Positions 60,398 to 64,000 of a DNA stretch of 64,000 nucleotides are shown here, one piece after another (position 1 is the stretch's first letter; each line of letters opens with the position of its first letter). The notes below the pieces were generated by a model. That model did not search any database. It saw only the letters and a list, made by a program, of their open reading frames with translations, and had not been told where the DNA came from. The position numbers and the translations under genes were made by a program. Source of the DNA: TMED23 sp964566055 (GTDB lineage Bacteria > Pseudomonadota > Alphaproteobacteria > Rhodospirillales > UBA2165); contig CAZMHI010000002.1 in assembly GCA_964566055.1 (NCBI GenBank), forward strand, positions 1 to 64,000, written 5' to 3'.

Positions 60398-62284
60398 TTA
60401 AACAAGCCCAGTTGTTTTATTCTGTTTTGCTTTTTTAGCCTCTAGATACAAAAGCACTAATGATGCAACGACGCCAAATATCTGCATTTCAATGAAATTG
60501 AGTAAGATTGTAATGCCAAGCACCATTCGCAACACGCGTGAATAGATTGATAGTCGATCGCGATCCACTCCTCCCAACGAGGTCGTCATTAACCAAATGG
60601 CGAGAGCTAGTCTAAATAGAACCGATATGAATGAAATGACATCAAATTGGTAAACCAAAGACAAAGCGGGGTTATAAATCAGTACAAAGGGAATTATAAA
60701 CCCGACAAAAGAGAGTCTCAGCGCTTGAAAAGCTGTGTGTAATGGATTCGACTGAGCGATGGGTGCTGCCGCATAGGCGGCAATCGCTACAGGTGGTGTA
60801 ATCGCCGACAAGACACCAAAATATACCACGAAGAGGTGTACCAGCATCTTAGGCACACCGAGTTTTTCAATCGCACCCCCCATGATGATGATAATGATCA
60901 CATAAGCTGGGATCGTCGGCAGGCCCATGCCGAGAACCAAACTGGCCAGCGCCATTAATACCAGGGCAAAAAACAAATTAGAGCCTGCAAAGGCGAGCAC
61001 CATATTGGAAAATCGGATTCCAAGGCCGGTTAAGTTCATTACACCAACGATAATACCAATCGCAGCGACGGCGACCATAATTTGCGCACATTGCTTGCCG
61101 CCTTTGGCGATAGCTTCGATGAAAATTTGAGGGCGCTTGCGAATAACGGGATTTATAAAACCCATGATAGCCCCCGCAATCGTTGCCCATAATCCAGCGG
61201 ACGCCGGAGACCGGCCAGTAATTAGAACGCCAATAATGACGAACACCGGCACAAAAAACATGAGGGATTTGATCCAGTCATCGCGCGTTAAAACTTCACG
61301 CTCCTTTTTCGGAATTGAGGTTATGCCAAGACGGCCTGCTTCCACCCAAACCGCAATGAATAAACCTCCGTAGTAAAATAACGCCGGCATCAGTGCCGCA
61401 GTAATAATTATCAGGTAGGGGATACCTGTAAAATCGGCCATAACAAAAGCGACGGCGCCCATGACTGGAGGCATAAACTGTCCTCCGGAAGAGGCTGCTG
61501 CTTCCACCCCGCCGGCGAACGAACTTTTAAAGCCTCTTGCTTTAATCATTGGGATCGTGAAAACACCAGTGCCCACAACATTTGCCGTAACCGCTCCCGA
61601 AATGGTTCCAAAAAAACCGCTGGCAGCGATCGCGGCATGTGCCGGACCACCTCTCAAGGCGCCGGTTAAGCTAATCGAAATTTTCAAAAGTGTGGCGCCG
61701 GCTCCCGTGGCTTCAAGCACAGCGCCAAAAATGATGAAAATAAAAATAAGCGATATTACGATAATGACGATAAAGCCAAAGACACCGTCAAAACTATACC
61801 AGACGGTGCGCATAATCGTTTCCAGGTCATAGCCACCATGCGCAAATATCCAGGGTAAATCTGCGCCAAATAGTGCGTAAAAGATCATTAGCGCAGCAAA
61901 AAATGCGAGGGGGAATCCAAAGCATCGACGTGTCATTTCAATAACGACAAATAAGCCCCCGCAACCAACAACAATATCGGTTGGCAGAAAACTATAAAGC
62001 CCACTCTCCAGTTCATCATAAACCGATGCGAACCACAGAATTGACAGCACAATCAGGAATATAAGGACAAAATCAAAAATCCACTGCCCGCCTCTCGTGA
62101 ATTTTTTTTCCGATGGATACAAATTTGCTAATGGCGACGACAAAATTGTCAAGATGAGCGATACGGCTACAGTTATGCTGCGCTGAAATATCTCGTCAAT
62201 TATACCAAATGCCGCCGTATAAATTGCAACAACGGCAATACCAAAACCTAAAACCCAAACGATTGGGGGCGCAACTTTATTCAT
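60398..62284 (-). CDS. TRAP transporter fused permease (DctQM type)
   Basis: A 628-residue membrane protein in which the small 4TM (Q) and large (M) TRAP permease subunits are fused, as is typical of TAXI systems. About residues 1-110 contain four helices; the rest has the M-domain with SISLTGALRGGPAHAAIAASGFFGTISGAVTANVVGTG and GGVEAAASSGGQFMPPVMGAVAFVMADFTG-type loops, and LGMGLPTIPAYVIIIIIMGG. It is the first gene of the TRAP operon. A LacI-type palindrome lies 116 bases upstream. The ATG has only a distant GGGGAA as ribosome site. Confidence 0.92.
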   Translation of the reverse strand: MNKVAPPIVWVLGFGIAVVAIYTAAFGIIDEIFQRSITVAVSLILTILSSPLANLYPSEKKFTRGGQWIFDFVLIFLIVLSILWFASVYDELESGLYSFLPTDIVVGCGGLFVVIEMTRRCFGFPLAFFAALMIFYALFGADLPWIFAHGGYDLETIMRTVWYSFDGVFGFIVIIVISLIFIFIIFGAVLEATGAGATLLKISISLTGALRGGPAHAAIAASGFFGTISGAVTANVVGTGVFTIPMIKARGFKSSFAGGVEAAASSGGQFMPPVMGAVAFVMADFTGIPYLIIITAALMPALFYYGGLFIAVWVEAGRLGITSIPKKEREVLTRDDWIKSLMFFVPVFVIIGVLITGRSPASAGLWATIAGAIMGFINPVIRKRPQIFIEAIAKGGKQCAQIMVAVAAIGIIVGVMNLTGLGIRFSNMVLAFAGSNLFFALVLMALASLVLGMGLPTIPAYVIIIIIMGGAIEKLGVPKMLVHLFVVYFGVLSAITPPVAIAAYAAAPIAQSNPLHTAFQALRLSFVGFIIPFVLIYNPALSLVYQFDVISFISVLFRLALAIWLMTTSLGGVDRDRLSIYSRVLRMVLGITILLNFIEMQIFGVVASLVLLYLEAKKAKQNKTTGLV

Positions 62285-62580
62285 AGTATTATTGTTCCCC
62301 TACCTATCTCCCGAAATGCATCAGTCATTACCCCTGCTAAACATTATTTGGCGCGCCTGGCTCATTATTTAAAAATTAAAGCGGTGTAGTTACGACTATG
62401 CAAGCGCTTGCTTCCGTTTATTTTTTATATTGAAACTTATTCTACAACTGAAATCGTGCCTTTTGTGATCTTCAAAGAACTCGCTGGCAGATGGAAATAC
62501 TAGATGAGTTTATTGACCAATCGCGTACTTGTGGTAGTGTCCCGCCGCCTACGGTATAGGATTACTTTGGAGACCTTTGA
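62285..62580. other. Divergent regulatory region between TRAP operon and DUF815 gene
   Basis: A 296-base gap without genes. It carries the palindrome at 62400-62411 and, on the minus strand, a TATAAA at 62429-62424 that could be the -10 box of the TRAP operon. AT-rich sequence around 62415-62450 supports promoter activity. Nothing else was recognised. Confidence 0.5.
62400..62411 (-). promoter_or_regulatory. LacI-type palindromic operator
   Basis: GCAAGCGCTTGC is a perfect 12-bp palindrome with the central AAGCGCTT common to LacI/GalR-family operators. It lies just downstream of a minus-strand TATAAA, where a bound repressor would block TRAP transcription. No LacI gene is in the window. Confidence 0.5.
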
Positions 62581-63438
62581 ATGTCGAAACACGACCTAGA
62601 GCCTTTGTTGGAGCGCATTGCAGATGCTCTGGACCGCTTGGCGCCGCCTGCCGGCAAAAGCCATGATCTGTCCGGTGCAGATGCGTTCGTGTGGCATTCA
62701 AATCCTGAAAATCTCGAACCGATCCACAAAGTCAACCGGGTGGCTCTTGATCTGCTGCAAGGGATCGAGCAGCAAATCGGAATTTTACGCGATAATACCG
62801 AGCGCTTCGCCAACGGCTTTCCAGCCAATAACGCGTTGCTCTGGGGAGCGCGTGGCACGGGCAAAAGTTCACTGGTCAAAGCCATTCACGCTGAAATTAA
62901 TGAGAAGAATAAAAATACCTTGGCTTTGGTCGAAATTCACCGGGAAGATATTCCGACCCTGCCGCGCCTTCTGCATGTGTTGGCTAAATCTGACCGGCGC
63001 TGTTTGCTGTTCTGTGATGATTTGTCGTTTGAAATGGAAGACGCCACGTTTAAATCACTGAAAGCCGTGCTCGAAGGCGGTATCGAAGGCCGACCGGAAA
63101 ATATTATTTTTTACGCCACATCTAACCGCCGTCACCTCATGCCGCGGGATATGATCGAGAACGAACGTTCGACAGCTATTCACACCGCAGAAGCCGTCGA
63201 AGAAAAAGTTTCACTGTCAGACCGCTTTGGCCTTTGGCTCGGCTTTCATCCCGTTAAGCAAGATACTTTCTATGATATCATTGATGGCTATGCGGATCGC
63301 TACGGCCTGGATATGGATCGGGATAAACTCCACGCCGAAGCCCTAGAATGGTCGATGACTCGAGGTTCACGCTCTGGCCGGGTGGCCTGGCAGTTTATCC
63401 AGGATCTTGCTGGTCGCCTCGGCAAGCATATCGACTGA
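62581..63438 (+). CDS. DUF815 P-loop ATPase
   Basis: A 285-residue AAA-type ATPase of the DUF815 family. Walker A GARGTGKSSLVKAI is at about 83-96, Walker B LLFCDDLSFE near 141-150, sensor 1 FYATSNRRHLMPRDM near 179, and the C-terminal lid RSGRVAWQFIQDLAGRLG. Members are widespread in Alphaproteobacteria and often lie next to yajC-secDF; no function is established. Here the TRAP genes stand between. A Shine-Dalgarno-like GGAGA precedes the ATG (TTTGGAGACC). Confidence 0.88.
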   Translation: MSKHDLEPLLERIADALDRLAPPAGKSHDLSGADAFVWHSNPENLEPIHKVNRVALDLLQGIEQQIGILRDNTERFANGFPANNALLWGARGTGKSSLVKAIHAEINEKNKNTLALVEIHREDIPTLPRLLHVLAKSDRRCLLFCDDLSFEMEDATFKSLKAVLEGGIEGRPENIIFYATSNRRHLMPRDMIENERSTAIHTAEAVEEKVSLSDRFGLWLGFHPVKQDTFYDIIDGYADRYGLDMDRDKLHAEALEWSMTRGSRSGRVAWQFIQDLAGRLGKHID

Positions 63439-63535
63439 TCTAAATAACGTTTGGCTCACGAAAAAAAGCTTGAATTTCGTCTCCACCACCCCCACATAGC
63501 ATGTTACTCATAATTGGGAATTATTGAGGAATTAT

Positions 63536-64000
63536 ATGTGGGTAGGGAGCATATTTGACTACAATAGAAGTGTGGCAAAAACTTTCTGTACGGAGGTTTT
63601 CAAGATTGCTGCGCTAATTCTTCTGTTGCTGTATCCGATCTCGGGTAAAGCGGCCGATACAACAATTCGCTTTGGCCTTCCGGAAGAACAATATCCGCCG
63701 TATTTGATGACTGGCGCTGGAAATTTATACGGCATCATTGCTGATACTTACCTTGCAATCACAAAATTACTGGGCACTCAGAACGAATTCGAGATTGCGT
63801 CCGTAAAACGGCTGAGAATTCAAATTGAAAGCGGAAGATTAGATGCTTTTCCTGCTGCGCTAGAATGGGAAAGCCTAGCCGTTCACGGTATCGCAACTGA
63901 TGGCATTATCAGAGTTTCAGACAATTTGATAGTTCGCCGTGACAATAGTGCACCCATTAAAGGCTCCGATGACCTGCAAGGCCTGAAGCTAGCACTCATG
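63536..64000 (+). CDS. Periplasmic substrate-binding protein (SBP_bac_3 type), truncated by window edge
   Basis: An open frame with no stop before the window end, giving the first 155 residues. ATG at 63536 with GAGGA five bases upstream. An N-terminal segment (MWVGSIFDYNRSVAKTF) is followed by a signal-like hydrophobic stretch (IAALILLLLYPISG) and then mature sequence FGLPEEQYPPYLMTGAG, GIIADTYLAITKLLG, ASVKRLRIQIESGRLDAFPAALEW, the SBP_bac_3 lobe-1 pattern. It would be the fifth orphan SBP gene of the window. A GTG at 63572 is an alternative start. The lower half and any transporter partners lie beyond the edge. Confidence 0.72.
   Translation, partial: MWVGSIFDYNRSVAKTFCTEVFKIAALILLLLYPISGKAADTTIRFGLPEEQYPPYLMTGAGNLYGIIADTYLAITKLLGTQNEFEIASVKRLRIQIESGRLDAFPAALEWESLAVHGIATDGIIRVSDNLIVRRDNSAPIKGSDDLQGLKLALM

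Overview
The window looks like chromosome from an alphaproteobacterium, probably Rhodospirillales-like; the order cannot be fixed from sequence alone. The evidence is gene order typical of that class (xseB-ispA-dxs-tlyA; yajC-secD-secF-Mth938), a DinB with an N-terminal Cys4 finger, homologues of the mitochondrial complex I assembly factors NDUFAF3 and NDUFAF6, a TAXI-TRAP transporter and folate-dependent TrmFO. A run of exactly 10 N at 22270-22279 marks an assembly join, so linkage of the two sides is assumed, not shown. No rRNA, tRNA, CRISPR array, transposase or phage gene was seen.

Left part (1-22269). A tight forward operon carries fabI, aroC, a peroxidase-related AhpD-like gene and a YkgJ-like cysteine-cluster gene. 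Next come a YbjQ-like gene, a flavin-dependent monooxygenase/acyl-CoA dehydrogenase-fold gene and an arylsulfotransferase-like propeller. A candidate structured RNA lies at about 6411-6520, followed by a reverse isoprenoid block (xseB, ispA, dxs, tlyA) behind a histone-deacetylase-like gene. An IclR regulator, an RND efflux pair whose adaptor carries three copies of an unusual 31-residue module, and a sulfur-stress pair (ArsR/SqrR-like regulator plus persulfide dioxygenase-rhodanese fusion with a dyad over its -10 box) follow. The left part ends with a metallo-beta-lactamase-fold hydrolase, an unrecognised gene and a nearly gene-free 0.8 kb stretch.

Middle (22280-46720). Housekeeping genes (mak, dinB, ssb, uvrA, trmFO) are mixed with transporters and secreted proteins: two MFS carriers, four complete orphan periplasmic binding proteins of the SBP_bac_3 type (two in tandem), a ferredoxin-type reductase, a lone CheY-like receiver, RidA, a tandem pair of unrecognised secreted cysteine-containing paralogues, a long pentapeptide-repeat protein and an 812-residue ankyrin/proline-rich membrane protein. 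An NDUFAF6-like squalene-synthase-fold protein and a divergent HpnE-like FAD enzyme close this part.

Right part (46720-64000). A 31-residue membrane peptide gene sits in front of a PuuD-like membrane protein, followed by an orphan flagellar-rod-like protein and an acyl-CoA dehydrogenase/alcohol dehydrogenase pair. A long reverse operon runs yajC, secD, secF, Mth938/NDUFAF3-like, TPR/glycosyltransferase-like, GT2, CgeB-like GT and alcohol dehydrogenase, so Sec export helpers appear cotranscribed with surface glycosylation genes. Upstream of yajC is a nested repeat (two tandem 10-mers inside a 9-bp inverted repeat). A TAXI-TRAP transporter with a LacI-type palindrome lies between yajC and a DUF815 ATPase, and a fifth SBP_bac_3 gene runs off the right edge.

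Several blocks that are usually contiguous in Alphaproteobacteria (DUF815-yajC-secDF-Mth938-NDUFAF6-like; ssb-uvrA) are split here by transport, glycosylation or substrate-binding genes. That suggests local insertion of accessory genes; it rests on remembered gene order and needs a synteny comparison.
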